From: Flavobacterium sp. GT3R68
GTDB lineage: Bacteria > Bacteroidota > Bacteroidia > Flavobacteriales > Flavobacteriaceae
Direction: 5' to 3'
Assembly (NCBI RefSeq): GCF_007109225.1
Contig: NZ_VJZK01000001.1
Span: forward strand, 702,731-766,730
DNA length: 64,000 bases
Shown: positions 8,624-17,732 of the stretch, one piece after another
Layout of the letters: each line of letters begins with the position of its first letter
Numbering within the stretch: the first letter of the stretch is position 1
Notes under the pieces: generated by a model
What the model was told of the DNA's origin: nothing
Database searches by the model: none
What the model saw: only the letters and a program-made list of their open reading frames with translations
Program-made: the position numbers and the translations under genes

Positions 8624-10375
8624 TTATAGCAAATCCACTTTGATGTGCAACTCATTTAATTGCGTCGCGTCAATTGCCGATGGAGCGTCAATCATGACAT
8701 CACGGCCGGAATTATTTTTAGGGAAAGCAATAAAATCACGAATCGTTTCTTGTCCGCCTAAAATCGCTACCAATCTATCTAATCCAAACGCCAATCCTCC
8801 GTGAGGAGGTGCTCCAAATTGGAATGCATCCATCAGGAATCCAAATTGTTCTTTTGCCTGTTCTTCGGTGAAACCCAAGTATTTGAACATTAATTGCTGT
8901 GTCGCTTTATCGTGTATCCGAATCGAACCTCCTCCAATTTCATTTCCGTTCAATACCATGTCATAGGCATTGGCACGAACTTTTCCGGGATCGGTTTCCA
9001 ATAAATGCATGTCTTCCGGTTTTGGAGACGTAAATGGATGGTGCATCGCATGATAACGGCCACTGTCTTCGTCGAATTCCAGTAGTGGAAAATCAACTAC
9101 CCATAAAGGGGCAAATTCTTCCGGTTTTCTCAATCCCAAGCGCGTGGCCACTTCCATACGCAAGGTGCTTAATTGTGTTCTTGTTTTATCCGCCGGGCCC
9201 GACAATACGAAAATCATATCGCCTTTCTGTGCTCCGGTAGTCTTTGCCCAATTGCTTAAGTCGTCCTGATCGTAGAATTTGTCCACAGATGATTTATAGG
9301 TTCCGTCTTCGTTACATTTTACATAGACCATTCCGGTTGCTCCAATCTGAGGACGTTTCATCCATTCAATCAGTCCGTCAATTTCTTTTCGGGTATATTC
9401 TCCGGCACCGGGAACAGCAATTCCGACCACCAATTCAGCCGAATTGAAAACAGGGAACTCTCTATTCTGGGCAACATGGTTCAGTTCTCCAAATTCCATT
9501 CCGAAACGGATATCCGGTTTGTCGTTACCATATGTTTTCATCGCGTGTTCGTAGGTCATTCTTGGGAACTTCTCTACTTCCACACCTTTTATTTCTTTCA
9601 GTAAATGTCTGGTCAGTCCTTCAAAAACATTCAAAATGTCTTCCTGTTCCACAAACGCCATTTCACAATCGATCTGTGTAAACTCCGGCTGTCTGTCGGC
9701 ACGTAAATCCTCATCACGGAAACATTTCACGATTTGGAAATATTTGTCCATTCCACCCACCATCAATAATTGCTTGAAGGTTTGTGGGGATTGTGGCAAT
9801 GCGTAAAACTGTCCGGCATTCATTCGCGAAGGAACTACGAAATCTCTTGCGCCTTCAGGAGTGGATTTTATTAAATAAGGAGTTTCCACTTCACAGAAGT
9901 CCAGATCAGAAAGGTATTTTCTAACTTCCATCGCTACTTTATGGCGAAACAACAAACTGTTTTTTACAGGATTTCTACGGATGTCCAGATAACGGTATTT
10001 CATTCGGATGTCTTCGCCTCCATCAGTCTCATCTTCAATGGTGAAAGGAGGTGTCAAAGCAGCATTCAGGATATTCAGTTCGGTTACTAAAATTTCGATA
10101 TCACCGGTAGTCATGTTTTTATTTTTGGCTTCACGCTCAATAACAGTCCCTTTTATCTGGATAACGAATTCACGTCCCAAAGTTTTGGCTAATTCGAATA
10201 CGGCTTTATCGGTACGATCTTCGTCAAAAATAAGCTGGGTAATTCCATAACGATCGCGCAAATCGACCCAATTCATAAATCCCTTATCACGTGATTTTTG
10301 AACCCAGCCTGCCAGTGTAACTTCAGTATTTATATGTGCAGCGTTTAATTCTCCACAGTTGTGACTTCTATACAT
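8624..10375 (-). CDS. aspS: Aspartyl-tRNA synthetase
   Basis: The 583-residue class II enzyme charges tRNA-Asp (reaction: aspartate + ATP + tRNA). The N-terminal OB-fold anticodon domain ([20 protein letters not shown]), the motif 2 loop [18 protein letters not shown], the bacterial GAD insertion in the middle, and motif 3 [15 protein letters not shown] near the C-terminus are all visible. Length is that of the bacterial-type enzyme. It is separated from the divergent TlpA-like gene by a region with promoters for both. Confidence 0.97.
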   Translation of the reverse strand: MYRSHNCGELNAAHINTEVTLAGWVQKSRDKGFMNWVDLRDRYGITQLIFDEDRTDKAVFELAKTLGREFVIQIKGTVIEREAKNKNMTTGDIEILVTELNILNAALTPPFTIEDETDGGEDIRMKYRYLDIRRNPVKNSLLFRHKVAMEVRKYLSDLDFCEVETPYLIKSTPEGARDFVVPSRMNAGQFYALPQSPQTFKQLLMVGGMDKYFQIVKCFRDEDLRADRQPEFTQIDCEMAFVEQEDILNVFEGLTRHLLKEIKGVEVEKFPRMTYEHAMKTYGNDKPDIRFGMEFGELNHVAQNREFPVFNSAELVVGIAVPGAGEYTRKEIDGLIEWMKRPQIGATGMVYVKCNEDGTYKSSVDKFYDQDDLSNWAKTTGAQKGDMIFVLSGPADKTRTQLSTLRMEVATRLGLRKPEEFAPLWVVDFPLLEFDEDSGRYHAMHHPFTSPKPEDMHLLETDPGKVRANAYDMVLNGNEIGGGSIRIHDKATQQLMFKYLGFTEEQAKEQFGFLMDAFQFGAPPHGGLAFGLDRLVAILGGQETIRDFIAFPKNNSGRDVMIDAPSAIDATQLNELHIKVDLL

Positions 10376-10393
10376 TATCTAAATTTTAGACTG

Positions 10394-10427
10394 CAAAAGT
10401 AAAAACAAAAATCAGATTAATGTCCAA
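10394..10427 (-). promoter_or_regulatory. Probable aspS promoter
   Basis: On the minus strand TTG (10427-10425), a 23-base spacer and TACTTTTG (10401-10394) match the Bacteroidota consensus at the long end of the allowed spacing. It lies about 20 bases upstream of the aspS start. Confidence 0.5.
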
Positions 10428-10478
10428 AACTGCGAAACTTCAATAAAAATTTAAAATGAAATGTTTTGTTAATCTCTT

Positions 10479-10507
10479 TTGCTGATTAGAAAATTAGAGT
10501 AGATTTG
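10479..10507 (+). promoter_or_regulatory. Bacteroidota-type promoter of the TlpA-like gene
   Basis: TTG (10479-10481), an 18-base spacer and TAGATTTG (10500-10507) match the consensus. The start codon of the downstream gene is at 10534, about 20 bases after the expected transcription start. Confidence 0.7.
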
Positions 10508-10533
10508 GTTACCAAAAATAAACAAAACCTTTT

Positions 10534-11532
10534 ATGAAAAAATTATTCTTTATTGCTTTTCTAGTTGTCTGCTCCATTAATAGTAATGGACAGGACAAGA
10601 AATACGTGACATTTCAAGCAGAGATCGCCAACAGGAATGGGGATTATATTTATTTAAACAATGGCGATAAAACCCTGAAAAAAATTCAGATCAACAAAGA
10701 CGGCGTTTTCAAAGACTCTTTAAATGTAAAAGAAGGTTTTTATCAAATGTTTGACGGAGTTGAATATGCCAGCCTGTATCTTAAAAATGGTTTTGATTTA
10801 AAGTTAAAAATGGATGCCAAAGAGTTTGATGAGTCATTGGTTTATTCCGGAAAAGGGTCGGCAGAGAATAATTATCTTGCACAAAGCGCCCTTTTAGATG
10901 AAAAATTCAATTATGACAATCTCCTTACGGCAAGCGTAGCCGATTTTAATAAACTGGTGGGTGAAAAGAAAAAGGCTGATTTCGCAGCATTGGAAGCGGC
11001 TAAATTAGATCCGAATTTCGTGTCTTTGCAAAAGCGAAATATTGAAATGTCCTTAAAAGGTTTGGAGAAATTTTATAACGAAACCCAAGCTACCAATAAA
11101 ATAAACAATTCAATTTCAGCTTCTTTCGATTATGAAAATCATAAAGGAGGAAAAACAAAATTAGAAGATTTTAAAGGCAAATATGTTTATATTGATGTTT
11201 GGGCAACCTGGTGTGGCCCATGTCGTGCTGAAATTCCTTTCCTGAAAAAGGTAGAGGAGAAGTACCATGGTAAGAATATTGAATTTGTAAGTATTTCTAT
11301 TGATGCTTTAAAAGATCATGATAAATGGAAAAAATTCGTAACGGATAAGGAATTAGGAGGCGTTCAACTTATGGCAGATAAAGAATGGAATTCTGATTTC
11401 GTGAAGAGTTTTGGCATTCAGGGTATTCCGAGGTTTATCTTAATAGACCCAAACGGAAAGGTCGTTAAGGCAGATGCGGCGAGACCTTCCTCTCCAAAAC
11501 TCCAGGAAGAATTGGATGCCTTGTTGCATTAA
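10534..11532 (+). CDS. TlpA-family thioredoxin-like protein with N-terminal DUF4369-like domain
   Basis: The 332-residue protein starts with a signal peptide (cleavage near residue 20, after NGQ). Residues 25-110 look like the beta-rich domain often found before TlpA domains in Bacteroidota (DUF4369-like). The C-terminal half is a thioredoxin fold with the redox motif WCGPC (C227, C230) and a GIPRFILIDPNG cis-proline segment. Such periplasmic or membrane-tethered proteins reduce or isomerise disulfides; the specific partner cannot be inferred. It is transcribed alone, converging with a second TlpA-like gene at 11850-12890. Confidence 0.9.
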   Translation: MKKLFFIAFLVVCSINSNGQDKKYVTFQAEIANRNGDYIYLNNGDKTLKKIQINKDGVFKDSLNVKEGFYQMFDGVEYASLYLKNGFDLKLKMDAKEFDESLVYSGKGSAENNYLAQSALLDEKFNYDNLLTASVADFNKLVGEKKKADFAALEAAKLDPNFVSLQKRNIEMSLKGLEKFYNETQATNKINNSISASFDYENHKGGKTKLEDFKGKYVYIDVWATWCGPCRAEIPFLKKVEEKYHGKNIEFVSISIDALKDHDKWKKFVTDKELGGVQLMADKEWNSDFVKSFGIQGIPRFILIDPNGKVVKADAARPSSPKLQEELDALLH

Positions 11533-11620
11533 AAATTCTAAGCTCTGTTAATAAACTGTTTTCAAACTTTAAGTTTTCATTTTTTGGGAGAAAAAAGTTT
11601 TTTAAATACTTTATTTTTAC

Positions 11621-11725
11621 TAAATTTGGATATGAACAAGACGTACTGATAAACAGAGATTCTCAGTATATTCCACCGAATATCTATCTCTGACTATTTT
11701 AATACAGGTATTTGCGTCTATAAAG
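11621..11725 (+). ncRNA. Candidate structured small RNA, 6S-like architecture
   Basis: The 317-base stretch between the two TlpA-like genes has no ORF but shows RNA-gene structure. A -7-like box TAAATTTG is at 11621-11628. A closing stem pairs 11639-11645 with 11713-11719 (AGACGTA with TGCGTCT). An internal stem pairs 11654-11660 with 11686-11692 (CAGAGAT with ATCTCTG). An apical hairpin pairs 11668-11673 with 11678-11683 around a CACC loop. Between the first two stems lies a large asymmetric unpaired bubble. A terminator follows at 11726-11762. Closing stem, open bubble and apical stem resemble 6S RNA, and a flavobacterial class (6S-Flavo) is known. I infer this from pairing only; no clear -33 TTG is present. 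Confidence 0.45.
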
Positions 11726-11762
11726 AAATCGGCTGTCACACATTGGTGTAACAGCCGATTTT
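11726..11762 (+). terminator. Rho-independent terminator between convergent TlpA-like genes
   Basis: An 11-bp stem (AAATCGGCTGT with ACAGCCGATTT) continues after one mismatch into ACAC/GTGT around an ATTG loop, followed by T-rich sequence. It would end a transcript from the candidate small RNA or the upstream plus-strand gene; the A-rich 5' side may also serve the opposing minus-strand gene. Confidence 0.8.
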
Positions 11763-11849
11763 GATTTTAATACTATTTTGAAAGGGATACTTAAAATATT
11801 TTCATCATCTTCATATGTTGCCGATAAATCTACAATTACTAGTTTCCCA

Positions 11850-12890
11850 TTAAAGTTTATTCAAATAATTTTCTAATTCTTGCATCGTAGGATTATTGGC
11901 AAGTATTACTCCTTTTTCATTTATTAAAAAAGAAGTTGGTATTGCATTTACTTCGTATTCTTTTACAATTTCACTAAGAAATTCTTTATCCTCAAGGACA
12001 TTATCCCATTGCATTTTTTCTTTTTCTAATGCTAAAAGCCATTTTTCTTTATTTTTATCTAACGATATACTTAAAATTTTGAAGTTTTTATCCTTAAACT
12101 TCTCATATATTTTAGTTATTTCTGGGATTTGTTTTCTACAAGGAGCACACCATGAAGCCCAAAAATCTATAAGTAATACTGAGCCTCTGTATTGGTTGGT
12201 GTTTATATATTTTCCGTTTTTGTCAGGAAGTACGAAGTCTACCATTGGTTTACCTACCTTTGAACTTTCCGAAGGGTAGATGTTTTTTTTAAAAACTAAC
12301 ATTGTAGAAGGACGTTGTGATTTCAAATCCAATTTATTATAAAAATATTGCAATTTTTTAACGTCTGCTAAAGAATCCCACGATACTCCAGTTAATAAAT
12401 CGCCAGTCAAATTATGGTTAGGATATTTTGAAACAATCTCATCTAATTTTTTGTATTGCTTCATTTGCCAATCTTTATCATTTTGATGTTTTGCTACAAA
12501 ATCTTCATAATCTTTTTCAATCAAACTTGTCTTTGTTCCAGATATTGAATTAATTTTTATAAAATCAATTTTAAAGTCTTTAATTATTTTAGTTTCAATA
12601 CTAATATCTATTTTGATATTTGCATTTTCTAAATAAAAATCTTTTTCCATTGAAGTTAACTTACTTGTAGTGAAATATCCCACATCCGCAATTGGCATTT
12701 TTCCTTTGAAATGAAATTTATTATTTATTACTAAACAACTATCTTTTTTATTATTGTAACTAAGATAAATATATCCACTATAATTTGTTCTTATAATACC
12801 CTCTAATGTAAAATAGTCTTTCTTTGTTTGACCTACGAATTTACTTGATATCAGTAAAAAGATAAATAGTGTAAGGATGTTTTTTTTCAT
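11850..12890 (-). CDS. TlpA-family thioredoxin-like protein, second copy
   Basis: The 346-residue protein has a signal peptide (cleavage near residue 21, FVGQ), a beta-rich DUF4369-like N-terminal domain and a C-terminal thioredoxin domain with WCAPC (C248, C251) and an AIPTSFLINEKG cis-proline segment. It resembles the neighbouring convergent gene in layout but is clearly diverged and visibly more AT-rich, so recent tandem duplication is unlikely. It probably is a periplasmic thiol-disulfide protein; substrate unknown. Confidence 0.88.
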   Translation of the reverse strand: MKKNILTLFIFLLISSKFVGQTKKDYFTLEGIIRTNYSGYIYLSYNNKKDSCLVINNKFHFKGKMPIADVGYFTTSKLTSMEKDFYLENANIKIDISIETKIIKDFKIDFIKINSISGTKTSLIEKDYEDFVAKHQNDKDWQMKQYKKLDEIVSKYPNHNLTGDLLTGVSWDSLADVKKLQYFYNKLDLKSQRPSTMLVFKKNIYPSESSKVGKPMVDFVLPDKNGKYINTNQYRGSVLLIDFWASWCAPCRKQIPEITKIYEKFKDKNFKILSISLDKNKEKWLLALEKEKMQWDNVLEDKEFLSEIVKEYEVNAIPTSFLINEKGVILANNPTMQELENYLNKL

Positions 12891-13000
12891 TTTAAGTTTT
12901 TAGTTGTTATACAAAAACGAGAGTAAGAATATTTTTATCAAATTTGTAAAAAAAAGATCACTTGGTACTGATTAAAACTGTTAAACTTGTCCCAATGTAG

Positions 13001-13036
13001 AATAAAAAAACCATCAAAATTTCTCTTGATGGTTTT
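13001..13036 (-). terminator. Rho-independent terminator of the RND efflux operon
   Basis: On the minus strand an 11-bp stem (AAAACCATCAA with TTGATGGTTTT) around an 8-base loop is followed by a run of T. It lies about 30 bases after the RND transporter stop. Confidence 0.85.
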
Positions 13037-13063
13037 ATCTTAACTACTAGAATTAGCTTAAAA

Positions 13064-16000
13064 TTATTTCACCAATTCTACGATCTTATTTTTCTTGCGG
13101 TCTCTCAACCAGTATTTCGTTCTCTTTACCAAGTAGAACATTACCGGAACCATCACTAAAGTCAGGATCGTCGCGTAAGTCAATCCGAAGATAATCGTCC
13201 ATGCCAAAGGTCCCCAGAAAATCACGTTATCCCCACCCATGAATACGTGCGGATTCAAATCGGTAATCAAAGAAAAGAAATCGAAATTCAGTCCTATGGC
13301 AAGCGGAATCAATCCCAATACCGCGGTTAAAGCCGTCAATAGTACCGGACGCAATCTTGATTTTCCGGATTCGATAATCACTTCTTTGATGACTGCCAAA
13401 GACAAATCATCATGTGTTTTCAGACCGCGTTCTTCAACTTGTTTGTCGAGCAATAAGACGAAGAAGTCCATCAGTACGATTCCATTTTTCACCACAATTC
13501 CGGCGAGCGAAATGATTCCCATCATCGTCATCAGGATCACGAAATCCATATTGGCAATTATATATCCGTAAAACACCCCACTAAAACTCAGGATAACCGT
13601 AAACAAAATAATTGCTGTTTTAGAAACCGAGTTAAACTGCAATACAATAATAAGGGTAATTCCGGCCAAGGCCAAAAACAACGCATACATCAGGAAACTC
13701 TGGTTTTTACCCTGTTCTTCCTGCACCCCGGAAAACGAGTAGGTGATTCCTTTCGGTAGTTGGTAATTCGTCAGCTGTGCCTGAATTTGTTTTGTGATTT
13801 CATCGCCATTATATCCTGTCAAGACATTTGAATAAATGGTCATGATACGTTTCTGGTTCTTTCTTTTGATCTGATTGTACGTTGTGGTTTTCTCAGTCGT
13901 AGAAACAGCTGAAATCGGCAATTGTACAATCTGTCCATTATTCTGATTACGGAACGTCAACGATTGGTTGAACAAAACGCTTTGGTTTTTGCGTTGGTCT
14001 TCCTGCATACGCATCACAATGTTATAATCATCATCGCCTTCCTTGAAAGTAGAGATTTCCTGTCCGTATACTGAACGACGCAGATTCATTCCGATTTGTC
14101 CGGTAGAAACACCCACACTTCCCGCATTAACACGGTCGACATTCACTTCCAATTCAGGACTTTCTTTGTTGACATCAACACTCAATTTTTCAATTCCAGG
14201 AATGTTTTTGGAATTGACAAAAGCAATCATCTTATCGGCTTCTTTCAACATGTCGTCATAATCCAATCCGGTCAGCTGAATACTGATTGGATATCCCGCA
14301 GGCGGTCCATTTGCATCTTTTTCTACGGTAACGGAAGCCCCGGCAATACCTTTTACCTTGGTTCGTATTTCTTCCAGAATATCGGCCGTATTGATGCCTT
14401 TCCTGAATTTGAACTCTGAGAAGCTGACCGTTACTTTTCCTTTATAAGGAGTTTCAGAGGCAGACCCGGCATCTACATTGGGATTACCGGCACCAACACC
14501 CACTTGTGAAACAATCGATTCCGCGAGGAAATTTTTGTTCGTTTTCGGATCTACATATTTGCTTAAGATGGAAATCACCTGTTTTTCGACAAAAATCGTG
14601 GCTTTGTTGGTTTTATTAATGTCCGTTCCCTGTGGATACTCGATATATGTGATGACCTGATTTGGGACATTATCAGGAAAAAATAATACTTTTCTGGGGA
14701 AAATGCTCAATAAGATAAATGAAAGGAACAGCATTCCGATAATTCCACCCAAAGCATACCAAGGCTTATTATCGTGAAGGATTTTTGCAAGGAAGTTTTT
14801 ATATCGTTCTTCCATTCTTGGAAAAAAACTATGCTGGAAATCCTGTGTCCATTGGTAAATTTTAAGACGGTATGACCACATCAAGACCATTGATATGATA
14901 GCCAAATGACCAATGGCACGAGCTAATTTAGAGTCGTATACATTGCCGACAATAACAAAGATTACCGCAATAATAATAAATATAATCGAATAGTTTTTTG
15001 CTGATTTTTTGGTGACATTCTTGTCCTCAATATCCATGGAACCTCCTGTCATCGCCGCATTGACCACCATCGCCACAAATAGCGAAGCACTGAGGGTTAC
15101 GGTTAATGTAATTGGGAAGTATTTCATGAATTTACCCATAGTTCCAGGCCATAATGCGAAAGGCAGAAACGCCATTAACGTGGTGGCTGTCGAGGAAATT
15201 ACCGGCCACGCGATTTCGCCAATACCGATTTTTGAGGCGTGCACACGATCGTGCCCCTTCTTCATATTGGCAAACACGTTATCGACGACTACAATTCCAT
15301 CATCCACGAGCATTCCTAATCCCATAACCAATCCGAAAAGTACCATAGTATTTAAAGTCAACCCGAAAGCGGAAAGAATACTAAATGCCATCAGCATGGA
15401 TAAAGGAATTGCGGCTCCAACAAATAAGGAATTTCGTAATCCCATCGTAAACATCAATACAATCATTACCAGTACAATACCAAAAATAATGTGATTGGAA
15501 AGTTCGTCTACCTGATGTTCTACTCTTGAAGACTGGTCGTTGGTCAATTCCACCTTTAAGTTGGCGGGTAAATAAGATGCTCGGGCCTCTGTCAGTTTTT
15601 CTTTAATCTGTTCAATAGCCGAAATCATGTTTTGGTTGGAACGTTTTTTTACATTCAGCATCACCACTTCGGTCCCTTTTTCCCGGGCATAGGTCGTTTT
15701 TTCTTTTTCCTTAAATGTTACTGTTGCAACATCTTTAAGATATACGGTTCCCCCGTACGATTTTACAATCACATTTTCCAGTTCTTTCGGGTCCTTGATC
15801 TCACCCACAATACGGATGTTATTTCGGGAACCCTGAGAAACTAAATTCCCTCCGGAAAGCGTCAGGTTTTCATAACGTACCGCATTTTGGATATCGTCAA
15901 ACGACACCTGTGCGGCGGTCATCTTATAGATATCAACTGCGATTTCTACTTCTTTGTCATCCACACCCAAAATATCCACTTTTTTGACTTCCGGGACTTC

Positions 16001-16534
16001 CTCTATATCGTCCTGCAGTAATTCGCCGTATTTCTTCAGCTGTTGTGTAGTATAGTTTCCTTGCAGGTTAATGTTTAGAATCGGCACTTCCTCCGAAATA
16101 TTCAATTCAAAAACACTTGGTTCTACTTTGCTACCATTGTCCATGTTAGGCCAATCGGTGTCAGCTTTAACAATATCGACCTGGTCTTTTACTTTTTGCT
16201 TGGCAATTTCTATAGTAACGTCGTCGTCAAATTCTACAATGATCATTCCGTAATCCTGAAACGAACTGGAAGTGATTTTGTCGACGCCACTGATATTCTT
16301 GATTTCCTTTTCTAAAGGTTTGATGATCAGTTTCTCTACATCTTCGGCTGAATTCCCGGGGAAAACAGATGAAATGTAAACTTTGTTCTCAATGATCTCC
16401 GGAAAATCCTCACGGGGCATCGTGACATAGGCCATTAATCCGGTGATGACAATCATTAATGTAAGGATGTAGACGGTAACCCGGTTTTCTACAGCCCAGC
16501 TGGATATGCTGAATTCTTTATCTTTATGACTCAT
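13064..16534 (-). CDS. RND-family efflux pump inner-membrane permease
   Basis: The 1156-residue transporter is an AcrB-type proton-driven pump. N-terminal membrane anchor, two large periplasmic porter regions, and the TM4 proton-relay acidic pair in GMLVDDGIVVVDN (D411, D412) are visible. It is about 100 residues longer than AcrB; residues 512-556 add what look like two extra hydrophobic helices between TM6 and the cytoplasmic amphipathic segment. It is the last gene of the tetR-tolC-MFP-RND operon, so it works with the periplasmic adaptor and outer-membrane channel encoded just upstream. Substrates (drugs, bile-like compounds, metabolites) cannot be assigned. Confidence 0.94.
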   Translation of the reverse strand: MSHKDKEFSISSWAVENRVTVYILTLMIVITGLMAYVTMPREDFPEIIENKVYISSVFPGNSAEDVEKLIIKPLEKEIKNISGVDKITSSSFQDYGMIIVEFDDDVTIEIAKQKVKDQVDIVKADTDWPNMDNGSKVEPSVFELNISEEVPILNINLQGNYTTQQLKKYGELLQDDIEEVPEVKKVDILGVDDKEVEIAVDIYKMTAAQVSFDDIQNAVRYENLTLSGGNLVSQGSRNNIRIVGEIKDPKELENVIVKSYGGTVYLKDVATVTFKEKEKTTYAREKGTEVVMLNVKKRSNQNMISAIEQIKEKLTEARASYLPANLKVELTNDQSSRVEHQVDELSNHIIFGIVLVMIVLMFTMGLRNSLFVGAAIPLSMLMAFSILSAFGLTLNTMVLFGLVMGLGMLVDDGIVVVDNVFANMKKGHDRVHASKIGIGEIAWPVISSTATTLMAFLPFALWPGTMGKFMKYFPITLTVTLSASLFVAMVVNAAMTGGSMDIEDKNVTKKSAKNYSIIFIIIAVIFVIVGNVYDSKLARAIGHLAIISMVLMWSYRLKIYQWTQDFQHSFFPRMEERYKNFLAKILHDNKPWYALGGIIGMLFLSFILLSIFPRKVLFFPDNVPNQVITYIEYPQGTDINKTNKATIFVEKQVISILSKYVDPKTNKNFLAESIVSQVGVGAGNPNVDAGSASETPYKGKVTVSFSEFKFRKGINTADILEEIRTKVKGIAGASVTVEKDANGPPAGYPISIQLTGLDYDDMLKEADKMIAFVNSKNIPGIEKLSVDVNKESPELEVNVDRVNAGSVGVSTGQIGMNLRRSVYGQEISTFKEGDDDYNIVMRMQEDQRKNQSVLFNQSLTFRNQNNGQIVQLPISAVSTTEKTTTYNQIKRKNQKRIMTIYSNVLTGYNGDEITKQIQAQLTNYQLPKGITYSFSGVQEEQGKNQSFLMYALFLALAGITLIIVLQFNSVSKTAIILFTVILSFSGVFYGYIIANMDFVILMTMMGIISLAGIVVKNGIVLMDFFVLLLDKQVEERGLKTHDDLSLAVIKEVIIESGKSRLRPVLLTALTAVLGLIPLAIGLNFDFFSLITDLNPHVFMGGDNVIFWGPLAWTIIFGLTYATILTLVMVPVMFYLVKRTKYWLRDRKKNKIVELVK

Positions 16535-16576
16535 AGTATGATGTGCTGTTTAAAGCGTTTATATCCTGTCTTTTCT

Positions 16577-17713
16577 TTAAAAGTTTAATTTCATTCCTTC
16601 GGAAATCGTGTTCACACCTTCACTTACAATGACATCATCGGCATTTAGGCCTGAGATCACTTCAGTGGTATTATCCGTGGTAAGACCCGTTTTTACGATT
16701 GCTTTCTTCGCAATTCCGGTGCTTCCTTTAATGTCCGTGGCAACAAAGACAAATTTTTCTCCGGTCCCATCTTCCTGTATTACATTTGCCGGTACGACAA
16801 GCGCATTTTTACGGGTATAATCGATGATTTTAAGTTTAGCTACCTGATTTGGTCGTAACAGATTCTCTGTATTGGGAACCGTAACTTCAATGTTGAAACT
16901 TCTGTTTTCAGGGTTGATATTGCTTCCGATCTGACGGATTTTACCAACATAATTTTTGCCTAAGGAAGTAATGAAAACATCTACAGCAGTACCTACTTTT
17001 AATTTATTGATATACGTTTCAGGGACGGAAGTCGAAACATACATGTTATTTAAATTCACGATACGCATCAGTCCTTGTCCCGGGCTGACCACCTGGCCTT
17101 TTTCGATAAGTACTTCATCGATGATCCCTGTGAATGGCGCGATAACTGCTGTTTTTGACAGCTGTGCCTTGATTTGGGAAACCGCTTTCTGCTGGCTGAT
17201 CATATTGGTCTGTGCTTGCAAATATTGGATTTCAGAACCGATTTTCTGGTCCCATAAACGTTTTTGTCTTTCGAAAGTAGTTTTGGCCAAAGCCAACTGC
17301 GTTTCAAGTTGGGCAACTTGTTGGCTTAATCCGCCATCGTCAATTCTTCCGAGAACCTGACCTTTAGTCACTTTCTGTCCTGATGTTACATTCAACGTAG
17401 TAAGGATGCCTGAATATTGCGGGTAAATGATTAAGTTTTGTTTGGTGTCGATATTTCCCTGAATATCCAAATAGTGAGTGAAGACGGTATCTTTTACAGT
17501 TTCAACACTCACTAATGTTTCCGTTTTTTTGGTATCTAAATTGGCGATGGCCTCATCCAGTTTAGTTATTTCAATTTGTAGTGCCGCTCTTTTTTCTTTG
17601 ATTTTAGCCAAGTCTTTCGAACTTATCAAAGTGTCAGTATTATCGTTTTTAACTCCATTGGAACAAGAGAACAAAAACATGGAAATAGCTGTGAATACTA
17701 ATATTTTTTTCAT
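16577..17713 (-). CDS. RND efflux periplasmic adaptor (membrane fusion protein)
   Basis: The 378-residue adaptor carries a lipoprotein-type signal (MFLFSC, lipid-attached Cys near residue 17), a coiled-coil hairpin (about residues 35-65 and 135-185, KIKEKRAALQIEITKLDEAI), a split lipoyl/barrel-sandwich domain (GIIDEVLIEKGQVVSPGQ) and a beta-barrel. It bridges the RND permease and the TolC-like channel. It lies between those two genes with short gaps, consistent with one transcript. Confidence 0.94.
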   Translation of the reverse strand: MKKILVFTAISMFLFSCSNGVKNDNTDTLISSKDLAKIKEKRAALQIEITKLDEAIANLDTKKTETLVSVETVKDTVFTHYLDIQGNIDTKQNLIIYPQYSGILTTLNVTSGQKVTKGQVLGRIDDGGLSQQVAQLETQLALAKTTFERQKRLWDQKIGSEIQYLQAQTNMISQQKAVSQIKAQLSKTAVIAPFTGIIDEVLIEKGQVVSPGQGLMRIVNLNNMYVSTSVPETYINKLKVGTAVDVFITSLGKNYVGKIRQIGSNINPENRSFNIEVTVPNTENLLRPNQVAKLKIIDYTRKNALVVPANVIQEDGTGEKFVFVATDIKGSTGIAKKAIVKTGLTTDNTTEVISGLNADDVIVSEGVNTISEGMKLNF

Positions 17714-17732
17714 TTTAGTGAGTTGTATTGAA

